DNA from: Erysipelotrichaceae bacterium
Lineage (GTDB): Bacteria > Bacillota_I > Bacilli_A > Erysipelotrichales > Erysipelotrichaceae
Reading direction: 5' to 3'
DNA length: 64,000 nucleotides
NCBI GenBank assembly: GCA_017512285.1
Contig: JAFWGU010000035.1
Span: 1 to 64,000 of the forward strand
The position numbers and the translations under genes were made by a program. How positions within the stretch are numbered: the stretch's first letter is position 1; every line of letters starts with the position of its first letter. The notes under the pieces were generated by a model. The model made no database searches, was not told the DNA's origin, and saw nothing but the letters and a program-made list of their open reading frames with translations. Below are positions 32,899 through 41,269 of the stretch, piece by piece.

Positions 32899-34080
32899 AT
32901 GGAAAAGAAACTTAATCTTGATCACATCATGTTACAGGCAGTCTACTATGTTACCATAGCGGCTGTTCTTGGCTTTGGCACCTTTACCATGTTAAGCAGG
33001 GGGTACACTTCCTTCCAGGTAGGTTTGTTAATCGCAGTTGCCAACCTTCTGAGCATGCTGATGAACTTCGGCATTTCCAGCCTTCTGGACAGAAGCGGCA
33101 GGATAAACGTATTCCAGATGTCACTGTTGCTGTCGGTGGTATTGCTGGCGGGATATCTGATCAATCATCTTTCCGAAGAACCTTCAATTCTGCTGAGTAT
33201 GGCCTATGTGATGGATTTTGCTCTGATAGCTGCGATGACACCGCTGTTTGATCAGATGAGCACTACCTTCATCAAGAATGGCTTCAACATCAACTTCGGT
33301 ACGGCCAGAGCCTTCGGTTCGCTGTCGTATGCCATATCATGTCTGATCTTCGGCAACCTTACCGAGAAGTATTCATATAGAGGCGTTACCACTGTGAGCA
33401 TAGGATTTCAGATAATACTGATCCTTATTCTGTATCTAACAGCGCGGCATTTTGGAAAAACTTCCGGAAGTTCAGATGATGTGTCCTCACAGGAAAAGGC
33501 AGATTACCTGAGCTTTGTTACCTCACATCCGTCATATGTACTGGCCTGCTTTGGTTATGCAGGATTAATGGGTTCATTTGCCCTGTTAATGGAAAACTTC
33601 CTGCTGCCGATAGTTACGGCAGTCGGGGGAAGCACGGTTGATACCGGCAACATCCAGGCACTTAAGGGATTCGTGGAGATACCGGTAATGTTCGGATTTG
33701 TCTGGCTGGAGAGAAAGATGAAACTCAATGACATTTTCCTGGTAACGGTGATCAGCTTCATCATCAAGAATCTCATCATGACAATGACCCGTTCCGTAGC
33801 GCCGATATATTACTCGCAGATCCTGCAGTGTACGACATTTGCCCTGATCGTACCTGCCTTCATTTCCTACGTCAATAAGACGGTAAGGAAGAATGAGATC
33901 GCAAGAGCCTTTGCCTTACAGGCCATGGTATCAACAGCTGTTCAGATGCTGATGAATGCACTTGGCGGACACATCATTGATTCACTGGGCATAAGGGCGC
34001 TGTGCATCATGGCGACGGCAGTTTCCGTGATCTGCGGCATTCTGCTCATGGTCTCTGTAAACAGGTCAGAAACCGAATGA
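32899..34080 (+). CDS. MFS transporter
   Basis: A 393-residue membrane protein with about 12 TM helices of the LacY/nucleoside-H+ symporter-like MFS_1 type. DRSGRINVFQMS in the helix 2-3 loop is the MFS motif A equivalent, and INFGTARAFGSLSYAI resembles the fifth-helix motif of phenylpropionate/sugar transporter relatives. Substrate is not predictable. GAAAGG precedes the ATG. It follows tRNA-Arg closely and has no obvious operon partner. Confidence 0.85.
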   Translation: MEKKLNLDHIMLQAVYYVTIAAVLGFGTFTMLSRGYTSFQVGLLIAVANLLSMLMNFGISSLLDRSGRINVFQMSLLLSVVLLAGYLINHLSEEPSILLSMAYVMDFALIAAMTPLFDQMSTTFIKNGFNINFGTARAFGSLSYAISCLIFGNLTEKYSYRGVTTVSIGFQIILILILYLTARHFGKTSGSSDDVSSQEKADYLSFVTSHPSYVLACFGYAGLMGSFALLMENFLLPIVTAVGGSTVDTGNIQALKGFVEIPVMFGFVWLERKMKLNDIFLVTVISFIIKNLIMTMTRSVAPIYYSQILQCTTFALIVPAFISYVNKTVRKNEIARAFALQAMVSTAVQMLMNALGGHIIDSLGIRALCIMATAVSVICGILLMVSVNRSETE

Positions 34081-34130
34081 TTCCAATTTGTTTAAAAAAA
34101 AGACAAATGGTATCAAAAAAGAAGACACAC

Positions 34131-34159
34131 TTGATAAAATAGTGTAAAATAAGTATAGA
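34131..34159 (+). promoter_or_regulatory. Promoter of the YegP-like gene
   Basis: TTGATA at 34131-34136, 17-nt spacer and TATAGA at 34154-34159, followed by AGAAGGAGA as ribosome binding site. Confidence 0.5.
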
Positions 34160-34186
34160 TATTCTGATAATAGAAGGAGACATAAT

Positions 34187-34561
34187 ATGGGAAAGTTCGT
34201 TGTTAAGGAAGTCAAGACAGGTGTTAGATTTAACTTAGTTGCCGGTAATGGTGAAGTTATTGGTGTTTCAGAAGTTTATACAACAGCAGCAGCATGCAAT
34301 AACGGCATCGAAAGCGTTAAGAAGAACGCTCCAATCGCACCGGTAGAAGACCAGACAGTAGAAGGATTCGAGCCAGAGAAGTGCCCGAAGTTCGAAATCT
34401 ACACAGACAAGGCTGGTGAATTCAGATTCAGACTGAAAGCAAGAAACGGTGAAATCATACTCGCCAGCGAAGGATATTCTTCAAAGCCAGGTGTTAAGAA
34501 CGGTGTTGAAAGCGTTAAGAGAAATGCACCTGAAGCTGAAGTAGTAAAGGCAGAAGAATAA
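34187..34561 (+). CDS. YegP/DUF1508 family protein
   Basis: A 124-residue cytosolic protein made of two DUF1508 repeats: residues about 1-50 (FNLVAGNGEVIGVSEVY ... NGIESVKKNAP) and about 66-118 (FRFRLKARNGEIILASEGY ... NGVESVKRNAP). DUF1508 proteins are small, abundant and of unknown biochemical function. Codon use is A/T-richer than neighbours and the ribosome binding site (AGAAGGAGA) is good, which fits strong expression. Confidence 0.88.
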   Translation: MGKFVVKEVKTGVRFNLVAGNGEVIGVSEVYTTAAACNNGIESVKKNAPIAPVEDQTVEGFEPEKCPKFEIYTDKAGEFRFRLKARNGEIILASEGYSSKPGVKNGVESVKRNAPEAEVVKAEE

Positions 34562-34573
34562 TTAAGGAACAGG

Positions 34574-34600
34574 GGAGATCGCATGATCTCCTTTTTCTTT
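34574..34600 (+). terminator. Terminator of the YegP-like gene
   Basis: GGAGATC (34574-34580), loop GCAT, GATCTCC (34585-34591) and T5. Confidence 0.88.
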
Positions 34601-34630
34601 GAAAAAAAGCTCTCCGGATTGGAGAGCTTT
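34601..34630 (-). terminator. Terminator of the arc operon
   Basis: On the minus strand AAAGCTCTCC-aatcc-GGAGAGCTTT is followed by T. It lies just after the arcC stop. Confidence 0.88.
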
Positions 34631-34634
34631 CAGT

Positions 34635-35570
34635 TTATCTGTGAATTATTGTGCCGGTTTCGCCTCTAAGGGCTTCCTTGGCTCTGTGCAGGGAAGTGAT
34701 CAGGGCTTTGCCGTTTTCTTCATGCTCTACATATTCGATGCATGACTCTACCTTTGGCAGCATGCTGCCGGGAGCGAACTGGTTCTCGGCAATGTACCTT
34801 CTGGCTTCCTCAACTGACATTTCCGGAAGGTCCTGCTGGTTTTCCTTTCTGTAGTTGATGGATACGCGGTCAACGGCTGTCAGGATGATGAGCATGTCAG
34901 CGTGCAGGTCCAGAGCCAGTCTTGCGCTTGCTCTGTCCTTGTCGATGACAGCCGCTACGCCTTCATAGTAGTCGTCAGCCTTTACGACGGGGATGCCGCC
35001 TCCGCCGACGGTGATCACAATGGCGCCGCTGTTGACCAGCTTTTCAACTACATCAAGTTCAACGATTGAGATCGGGATAGGGGAAGGTACTACTCTTCTG
35101 TATCCTCTTCTGGCATCTTCAACAAAGGTATAACCGGTCTCGGCAATTATCTTTTCAGCCTGTTCCTTTGTATAGAAGGAACCGATTGGCTTTGTCGGAT
35201 TCTGGAACGCCTTGTCATTCCTTGAAACCTCAACCTGCGTAACTACGGTTACTACTGGCTTGTTGATGCCTCTTTTCTTAAGCTCTCTGCCAATTGCCTG
35301 CTGCAGGTGATAACCGATGTATCCCTGAGTCATTGCTCCGCATTCCGGGAAAGGCATCTCAGGAGTGCCGGCATTGTTGTTTGCGGCAAACTCAAAGGCC
35401 AGATTTATCATTCCAACTTGTGGGCCGTTGCCGTGTCCGACAATGACGTCATGTCCTTCTTCGACCAGATCGACAATTGTGCTTGCCGTCTGCTTTACCA
35501 GTTCAAGCTGCTGGGCAGGGGTACTTCCCAGGGCATTGCCGCCCAATGCTATTACTAATCTGCTGCCCAT
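34635..35570 (-). CDS. arcC: Carbamate kinase
   Basis: A 311-residue enzyme that makes ATP, CO2 and ammonia from carbamoyl phosphate, the energy-yielding last step of the arginine deiminase pathway. ALGGNALG at the N-terminus, GHGNGPQVG, PMxxCGAMTQGYIGY-type middle segment (here PFPECGAMTQGYIGY), GGGGIPV and the C-terminal TSLHRAKEALRGETGT are typical. It starts 1 nt after the arcB stop, so translation is coupled. Confidence 0.96.
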   Translation of the reverse strand: MGSRLVIALGGNALGSTPAQQLELVKQTASTIVDLVEEGHDVIVGHGNGPQVGMINLAFEFAANNNAGTPEMPFPECGAMTQGYIGYHLQQAIGRELKKRGINKPVVTVVTQVEVSRNDKAFQNPTKPIGSFYTKEQAEKIIAETGYTFVEDARRGYRRVVPSPIPISIVELDVVEKLVNSGAIVITVGGGGIPVVKADDYYEGVAAVIDKDRASARLALDLHADMLIILTAVDRVSINYRKENQQDLPEMSVEEARRYIAENQFAPGSMLPKVESCIEYVEHEENGKALITSLHRAKEALRGETGTIIHR

Positions 35571-35571
35571 G

Positions 35572-36564
35572 TTACTTCAATGTGGCATACATTACGGCCT
35601 TTATCGTATGCATGCGGTTTTCGGCCTCATCAAATACCTTTGACTGAGCTGATTCAAATACTTCGTTGGTTACTTCCATTTCCGGCAGGCCGAATTCCTC
35701 ATAGATCTGTCTTCCGGTTGAGGTATTAAGATCATGGAATGACGGCAGGCAGTGCAGGAAGATGCAGTCAGGATCAGCATTCTTCATGACATCGCTGTTG
35801 ACCTGATATGGAGATAACAGCTTGATCCTCTCTGCCCATAATTCCTTAGGTTCACCCATTGACAGCCAGATGTCGGTATAAATGACGTTGGCTCCCTTTG
35901 AAGCTTTCTTTACGTCGTCTGTCAGGGTAATGGTGCAGTGATTCTGCTTGGCCAAGGCCCTGCATGTCTTTACGAGTTTTTCATCAGGCATGTTTTCCTT
36001 TGGCCCGCAGGCTACGAAGTTAATGCCGAGCTTGGAACAAACGACCATCAGAGAATTGGCAACGTTGTTTCTGGCATCACCGAAGAAGACCCATTTCAGT
36101 CCCTTGTAGTAACCGAAATACTCATAGGCTGTAAGGACGTCAGCCAGCATCTGCGTCGGATGGAAGTCCGTTGTCAGACCGTTCCATACCGGTACACCTG
36201 AATATCTGGCCAGATCCTCAACGATCTGCTGGTCAAAGCCGCGGTATTCAATGCCATCGAACATTCTGCCCAGTACTCTGGCGGTATCAGCCAGGCTTTC
36301 CTTATGGCCCATCTGTGATGAACCCGGGTCAAGGTATGTAACACCCATGCCCAGATCATGACCGGCTACTTCGAAGGCACATCTGGTTCTTGTTGAGGTC
36401 TTCTCAAACAGCAGAACAATGTTCTTGCCGGCAAGATACTTGTGCGGTGTGTTTGTAAGTTTCAGCTGTTTGAACTGCATTGACAGTTCTAGTAGGTACT
36501 GGATCTCCTCTGTTGTAAAGTCCAGTAACTTTAGGAAACTGCGTCCTGATAAACTTCTTGGCAT
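35572..36564 (-). CDS. arcB: Ornithine carbamoyltransferase
   Basis: A 330-residue transcarbamylase. STRTRCAFEVA binds carbamoyl phosphate, FHPTQMLAD and the ornithine-binding HCLPSFHD are present. Located between carbamate kinase and arginine deiminase genes, it should act in the catabolic direction, turning citrulline into ornithine and carbamoyl phosphate. AAGGAG lies 9 nt before the ATG. The arcA stop is 20 nt upstream. Confidence 0.96.
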   Translation of the reverse strand: MPRSLSGRSFLKLLDFTTEEIQYLLELSMQFKQLKLTNTPHKYLAGKNIVLLFEKTSTRTRCAFEVAGHDLGMGVTYLDPGSSQMGHKESLADTARVLGRMFDGIEYRGFDQQIVEDLARYSGVPVWNGLTTDFHPTQMLADVLTAYEYFGYYKGLKWVFFGDARNNVANSLMVVCSKLGINFVACGPKENMPDEKLVKTCRALAKQNHCTITLTDDVKKASKGANVIYTDIWLSMGEPKELWAERIKLLSPYQVNSDVMKNADPDCIFLHCLPSFHDLNTSTGRQIYEEFGLPEMEVTNEVFESAQSKVFDEAENRMHTIKAVMYATLK

Positions 36565-36584
36565 ATAATAAACTCCTTCATAAT

Positions 36585-37838
36585 TTAATCTTCACGCCAT
36601 AATGGCATGCTCATGCATCTGGGGCCTCCTCTGCCTCTGGAGAGTTCGGCACTAGGCATGGTAATTACCTTTAATCCCTTTTCACGCAGGATAGCGTTTG
36701 TGATGTCGTTGCGTTCATAACAGATTATGACGCCGGGGGCGATACACAGGGTGTTGGAACCATCGCTCCACTGTTCTCTGGCAGCTGCGATCAGATCGTT
36801 GCCGCCGCAGTAGATGAGTTCAACCTTTTCAACACCGGTATATTTTTCCAGAATGTGTTCCAGAGTATCCTTAAGCTTTCTGACATGCAGATCATCAGGA
36901 AGTCTGTCTTCTCCATCAGGAGGTGTTATTTCATAAACTTCCAGCGGTCCGATGATGGCTGGATGTACCGTATACTTGTCAACGTCGATCCTTGTAAATA
37001 CCGTATCCAGATGCATGAATGCCCTTGATTCAGGTATCTTGAACGCCAGGACCGTACGTATCAGGCAGTCCGGATCATTGAAGAGATTACGCGCAGCCGC
37101 TTCAATGGCGTCAGGCGAGGTCCTCTCGGATATGCCGATGGCCAGTACGGTATCGGTAAGATTGAATACATCTCCGCCCTCAATGGTTGCGTGGTAATCT
37201 CGGTCGTAATATCTCTTTACGTTGCCGGCAAAGTCCGGATGATACCTGAAGATGTAGTCAGCATAGATCGTTTCGCGTGTACGCGCCGGGAAATGCATCC
37301 TGTTAACGAATGCACCGGTGCCGACTGATGCGAACGGGTCTCTCTGGAAGTACAGGTTAGGCATTGGATCAACTATCAGGTCATCGCTTGGCGCGATTCT
37401 GTCCTGCAGCGAGTAGGCCTTGATGGCTTCACCCAGCTGTTCCTGCATTTCCTTGAGGGTTATTCCCTCCATGGTTTTGAGAACCAGGTCCTTGCCCTTG
37501 AAGTGAGTAACGAGATATCTGTACAGGATGTCCTGCCATCTCCTGGTTTTAATGTTTCATTCGGAAAGCCACTGATAAATGAATGGCTCAACAAGTTTTG
37601 GATTCAAGTCAAGTACTTCCGTCATCAGATCTTCAAGATAGACGACTTCGACACCATTCTCCCTGAGGATCTCAGCGAATGCATCATGCTCCTTCTGAGC
37701 TACCTTAAGGAAGGGAATGTCGTCAAACAGAAGTTCCTGCAGCTTATCGGGAGTGATGTTAAGCAGCTCTCTTCCCGGCCTGTGAAGCAAGACCTTTTTC
37801 AGAGGCTTGATTTCACTGGTTACATGAATTCCTTTCAT
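36585..37838 (-). pseudogene. arcA: Arginine deiminase interrupted by one in-frame TGA
   Basis: Full-length deiminase-like frame of 418 codons. The N-terminal part ([25 protein letters not shown] to [12 protein letters not shown]) ends at TGA (plus 37557-37559). Translation continues in the same frame without shift: NIKTRRWQDILYRYLVTHF and on to the C-terminus. The substrate and catalytic parts are intact: DPMPNLYFQRDPF, EGGDV, HLDTVFT and the nucleophile Cys in GGPRCMSMPL. Apart from the TGA nothing is damaged. It is either a recent nonsense mutation, a sequencing/assembly error, or read through. First gene of arcA-arcB-arcC; GAAAGGA precedes the ATG. TATAAT at 37890-37895 (minus) is a likely -10. 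Confidence 0.88.
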
Positions 37839-38008
37839 AATTATTCCTTTCTTCTGTTGCCCCGAAAAGGGGACCGTCTGCCAACTTCTATTATAGTTTG
37901 AAAACAGAAAGAATGTTAGGCCTTATTTCCATAAATTCAGTAAAAGAGAAAACATCTGCGGATGACTGATGTGAAGCGTCTTTTGTACCTTTGAAAAAAC
38001 GCCATTTA

Positions 38009-38017
38009 TGATATAAT
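38009..38017 (+). promoter_or_regulatory. Extended -10 promoter of argS
   Basis: TGATATAAT at 38009-38017 is a perfect extended -10. TTTGAA at 37990-37995 is a weak -35 with 16-nt spacing. Confidence 0.65.
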
Positions 38018-38042
38018 CATATGAGCAAGGGGGATTTGCGAT

Positions 38043-39689
38043 ATGAGTACAGTAGAAAACAGATTAGTTGATGCCTTGAAGGAAGTACTTAAGGAAAGAT
38101 ATGACCTGGTACCTGAGGAAGGCTTTGTCATGGTCGAAGTGCCAAAGGACAGCAGCAAGGGCAATTATGCCACGAATCTGGCCATGAGACTTACCAAGAT
38201 ATTGAGACGCAACCCCAGAGAGATCGGTCAGGAAATAAAGGATGCCATGCTGGAAAAGATGCCTGAGATCGAAGGAATCGAAGTAGCCGGCCCCGGCTTC
38301 ATCAATTTCCAGATCAGAAAGGATGTTCTTGCCAACGTTATCAACGAAGTATTGGCACAGGGCGATGACTACGGGAAGAATGAGGCAGGAAAGGGCGTCA
38401 ACATTCTGGTTGAATACGTTTCCGCCAACCCTACCGGACCTTTGCATCTAGGTCATGCAAGAGGAGCAGTATGGGGAGACAGCCTGTGCCGACTGTTACT
38501 GGCATCAGGATATAACTGCCTGCGTGAATATTACATAAATGACGCTGGCAATCAGATAGACAATCTCGGCATTTCATTAATGGAAAGATACCGCGAGCTG
38601 TTCGGCGAGACACCGAATCTGCCGGATGACGGCTACCACGGTCCGGATGTCATTGAGATCGCCAAGGAGATTAAGGAAGAATATGGTGACAGGTGGATGC
38701 ATGTTCCTGCCGATGAGGCCTACCGCTTCTTCCGTGAAGACGGCAAGAGAAGAGAACTGGAGCGCATCAGAAGGGACCTGAAATACTATCGCTGTGATTT
38801 TGATTCCTGGATCAGTGAACAGGAAATCAGGAATTCAGGACTCATTGAAAGATCCGTTGAAAGAATGCAGGAAATGGGTCTGGTATATGAGGCAGAAGGT
38901 GCTTTATGGCTAAAGACCACTGAATATGGAGATGACAAGGACAGAGTTCTGCGCAAGTCAGACGGTTCATATACCTACTTCACACCGGACATTGCCAATC
39001 ACATCGGCAAGGTCGAACGCGGATATGAAAAACTGGTCAACCTGTGGGGAGCAGACCATCATGGCTACATAGCAAGAATGCAGGCTGCTCTTACGGCTCT
39101 TGGCTATCCGAAGGGAACTCTGCTGGTCGACATCATCCAGATGGTACGTCTGGTAGAAAACGGCAGGGAAGTCAAGATGAGCAAGCGTACGGGTAATGCC
39201 GTTACGATCAGGGAACTGTGCGACGACATCGGTGTCGACAGTGCCCGTTACTTCTTCCTGGCTAAGGCTCTGGATACCCATCTGGACTTTGATCTGGGCA
39301 TTGCCAGAAAGCGTACCAATGAGAACCCGGTGTTCTATGCTCAGTACGCTCATGCCCGCAGCAGCAAGGTCCTGAAGTCAGCAGGAGAAGTAACACCGCT
39401 TGATGTTTATGATCAGCTTACAACTGAACAGGAAGTCGATCTGCTCAAACTGATCACCGATTTCCCGGCAACGGTAGCTGATGCCGCCGTTACCAGAGCT
39501 CCAAACAAGATCTGCAACTACGTTCAGAAGCTTGCTCAGTACATCCACGCCTTCTATGCATCATGCAAGATCCTGTCTGCTGAGACAGAAGAGCTTAAGA
39601 AGCAGAGACTGGCATTGCTGAAGGCAGCAGCCATTACCATGAAGAACGCATTATTCCTGCTTGGTGTTGAAGCGCCGGAGGAAATGTAA
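38043..39689 (+). CDS. argS: Arginyl-tRNA synthetase
   Basis: A 548-residue class I synthetase. An N-terminal Add-1 domain precedes the HIGH motif in SANPTGPLHLGHARGAVWG (HLGH, about residues 131-134). KMSK is in EVKMSKRTGNAVTIREL, and the C-terminal anticodon-binding domain starts near residue 430 and ends in ALFLLGVEAPEEM. AAGGGGG precedes the ATG. It lies divergent from the arginine catabolic operon, so charging and degradation genes for arginine sit back to back. No T-box was seen. Confidence 0.97.
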   Translation: MSTVENRLVDALKEVLKERYDLVPEEGFVMVEVPKDSSKGNYATNLAMRLTKILRRNPREIGQEIKDAMLEKMPEIEGIEVAGPGFINFQIRKDVLANVINEVLAQGDDYGKNEAGKGVNILVEYVSANPTGPLHLGHARGAVWGDSLCRLLLASGYNCLREYYINDAGNQIDNLGISLMERYRELFGETPNLPDDGYHGPDVIEIAKEIKEEYGDRWMHVPADEAYRFFREDGKRRELERIRRDLKYYRCDFDSWISEQEIRNSGLIERSVERMQEMGLVYEAEGALWLKTTEYGDDKDRVLRKSDGSYTYFTPDIANHIGKVERGYEKLVNLWGADHHGYIARMQAALTALGYPKGTLLVDIIQMVRLVENGREVKMSKRTGNAVTIRELCDDIGVDSARYFFLAKALDTHLDFDLGIARKRTNENPVFYAQYAHARSSKVLKSAGEVTPLDVYDQLTTEQEVDLLKLITDFPATVADAAVTRAPNKICNYVQKLAQYIHAFYASCKILSAETEELKKQRLALLKAAAITMKNALFLLGVEAPEEM

Positions 39690-39704
39690 TCAGAATATCA
39701 TTAA

Positions 39705-39775
39705 CCATGCAGTCATGACAGGAAGATGTGACGGCAGAAAAGCCGCTGATCCGGCAGGCTGCATGGCTTTATTTT
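39705..39775 (+). terminator. Branched terminator of argS
   Basis: CCATGCAG (39705-39712) pairs with CTGCATGG (39759-39766), enclosing a CGGC/GCCG hairpin, then TTTATTTT. Confidence 0.7.
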
Positions 39776-39798
39776 AGAAGTAGCAGTGAGGAAAGAAA

Positions 39799-41187
39799 AT
39801 GACAGATAACCTGAGTATTGAGGCAGCCGAACAGTATCAGTATGCAAGGAAACTCGGCAAGAGGGAGTCTTTCAGCCGCAGACTGCGCGGCCTGAGAGCA
39901 ACTTTGCCGGCTCTGGATGAACTGGTAAATGAGGCGTCATGTTCCATAGAAGATCTTGGAAACATTGAGGTTCCGGCAAATCTGATCATCGGTACCAGGA
40001 CAACGATGCGGCAGTATTCATTTTCCTACAGCTTCATGCCGCTGATGGAAGAAAGAAGTGAGTTTGCGGCCAAGTGGAAGAAGGTCTGCGAATATCATCT
40101 TTCTGACACCGGCATCAGCGAGTCGCCGGACGCCTATGAATACATGGGCAAATTCTATGTCGGTGAAGGAAACAAGAGAGTCAGCGTGCTCAAGTCATAC
40201 GGTGCAGTTTTCATCAGCATGAACGTCAAGAGACTTGTTCCGCCAAAATCCAGCAAAAAAGAAGTGAAACTGTATTATGAGTTCATGGAATTCTACCAGC
40301 TGTCCAAACTGTATTCACTGCAGTTCTCTCATCTTGACTATTACAGGAAGCTGATGAAGTATCTTGGAATGGAGAAGGATCATGTCTGGACCAGGCAGGA
40401 AAGGATCTCCCTGGTCGGCTTCTACGGCCGACTGTGCAATGAACTCAGAAAGCAGAAGATCGAAGGCAATTACGCTGACTGTCTGGTAGCGCTGCTTGAA
40501 ATGTATACCTATGACTTCCTGACGCAGATGGATGACAGGCTGATGGATAAGATCATAAGCGAAAACAGAGTAAGGTTGATGCACGGCAGGGGATTCTATT
40601 CGATCGAATGCATCTCTGACCAGGAAGATTCAGTACTCTATTCGCCGATGGCAAAGGACTTCCTCAAGAATACCGACTTCATCATTTCGGCAGGGGATCT
40701 GCATCCGGAGTATCTGGAGTTCATCGTTACGATAAGCAACAAGCCGCTGTTCTATGTTCATGGCAATCATGATGACATCTACGAGACAAAGCCGCCGGGA
40801 GGCTGTACCTGCATTGATGACGATCTGGTCGTATATCAGGGCATCAGGATCCTGGGATTGGGCGGTTCCTTCCGCTACAGTGAGGCGAAGAACCAGTATA
40901 CTGAACTGCAGATGGAGAGAAGAATAAAGAAACTGAGAAGGAAGATACGCAAGGCAGGCGGGGTCGACATCGTAGTTACCCATGCTCCTATAAAAGGATA
41001 CGGCGATCTGCCCGATTATGCCCATCAGGGCTTTGAATGTTTCCGGAAACTGCTTGATGATCTGAAGCCGCGCTTCTGGTTCTACGGGCATGTCCACATG
41101 AACTACATGTACAACATGCCGAGGGTATATACCCACAAGAATACGATGATCATAAATGTCTCGGGCAGATATGAGATAAAATACTAA
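39799..41187 (+). CDS. ParB-like domain fused to a calcineurin-type phosphoesterase
   Basis: A 462-residue two-part protein. The N-terminal half (about 1-220) contains YVGEGNKRVSVLKSYG (about 118-133), the signature of ParB/Srx-like nucleotide-binding domains. The C-terminal half (about 270-462) is a calcineurin-like metallophosphoesterase: SAGDLHPEY (about 297), VHGNHDD (about 319), VVTHAPIKG and YGHVHMN (about 429). The first metal motif, usually D-x-H, reads ISDQED, so one ligand may differ. The combination suggests a phosphodiesterase steered by a ParB-like CTP or DNA-binding module. Single gene; its function is unknown. Confidence 0.75.
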   Translation: MTDNLSIEAAEQYQYARKLGKRESFSRRLRGLRATLPALDELVNEASCSIEDLGNIEVPANLIIGTRTTMRQYSFSYSFMPLMEERSEFAAKWKKVCEYHLSDTGISESPDAYEYMGKFYVGEGNKRVSVLKSYGAVFISMNVKRLVPPKSSKKEVKLYYEFMEFYQLSKLYSLQFSHLDYYRKLMKYLGMEKDHVWTRQERISLVGFYGRLCNELRKQKIEGNYADCLVALLEMYTYDFLTQMDDRLMDKIISENRVRLMHGRGFYSIECISDQEDSVLYSPMAKDFLKNTDFIISAGDLHPEYLEFIVTISNKPLFYVHGNHDDIYETKPPGGCTCIDDDLVVYQGIRILGLGGSFRYSEAKNQYTELQMERRIKKLRRKIRKAGGVDIVVTHAPIKGYGDLPDYAHQGFECFRKLLDDLKPRFWFYGHVHMNYMYNMPRVYTHKNTMIINVSGRYEIKY

Positions 41188-41212
41188 GGGCTCTCAAGAG
41201 CCTTTTCTTTTC
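41186..41212 (+). terminator. Intrinsic terminator
   Basis: AAGGGCTC (41186-41193), loop TCAA, GAGCCTTT (41198-41205) and a T-rich tail. It overlaps the phosphoesterase stop codon. Confidence 0.8.
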
Positions 41213-41269
41213 ATAAAGAATGCAGGTAAGTGTATAATATAACTTGACTTGAGAAATGGAGGACAAACC

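Noticed and set aside
36585-37472. C-terminal arcA part as a separate gene starting at 37472
   Set aside because: No ribosome binding site precedes that ATG, and 28 codons upstream of it in the same frame fit arginine deiminase. It is part of the interrupted gene.
37557-37559. TGA as selenocysteine or as tryptophan under another genetic code
   Set aside because: TGA ends several ordinary genes here and TGG is used for Trp. The site is not catalytic and no SECIS-like hairpin stands out.
37503-37901. Plus-strand frame opposite arcA
   Set aside because: It is antisense to conserved deiminase sequence and has no start signal or recognisable product.
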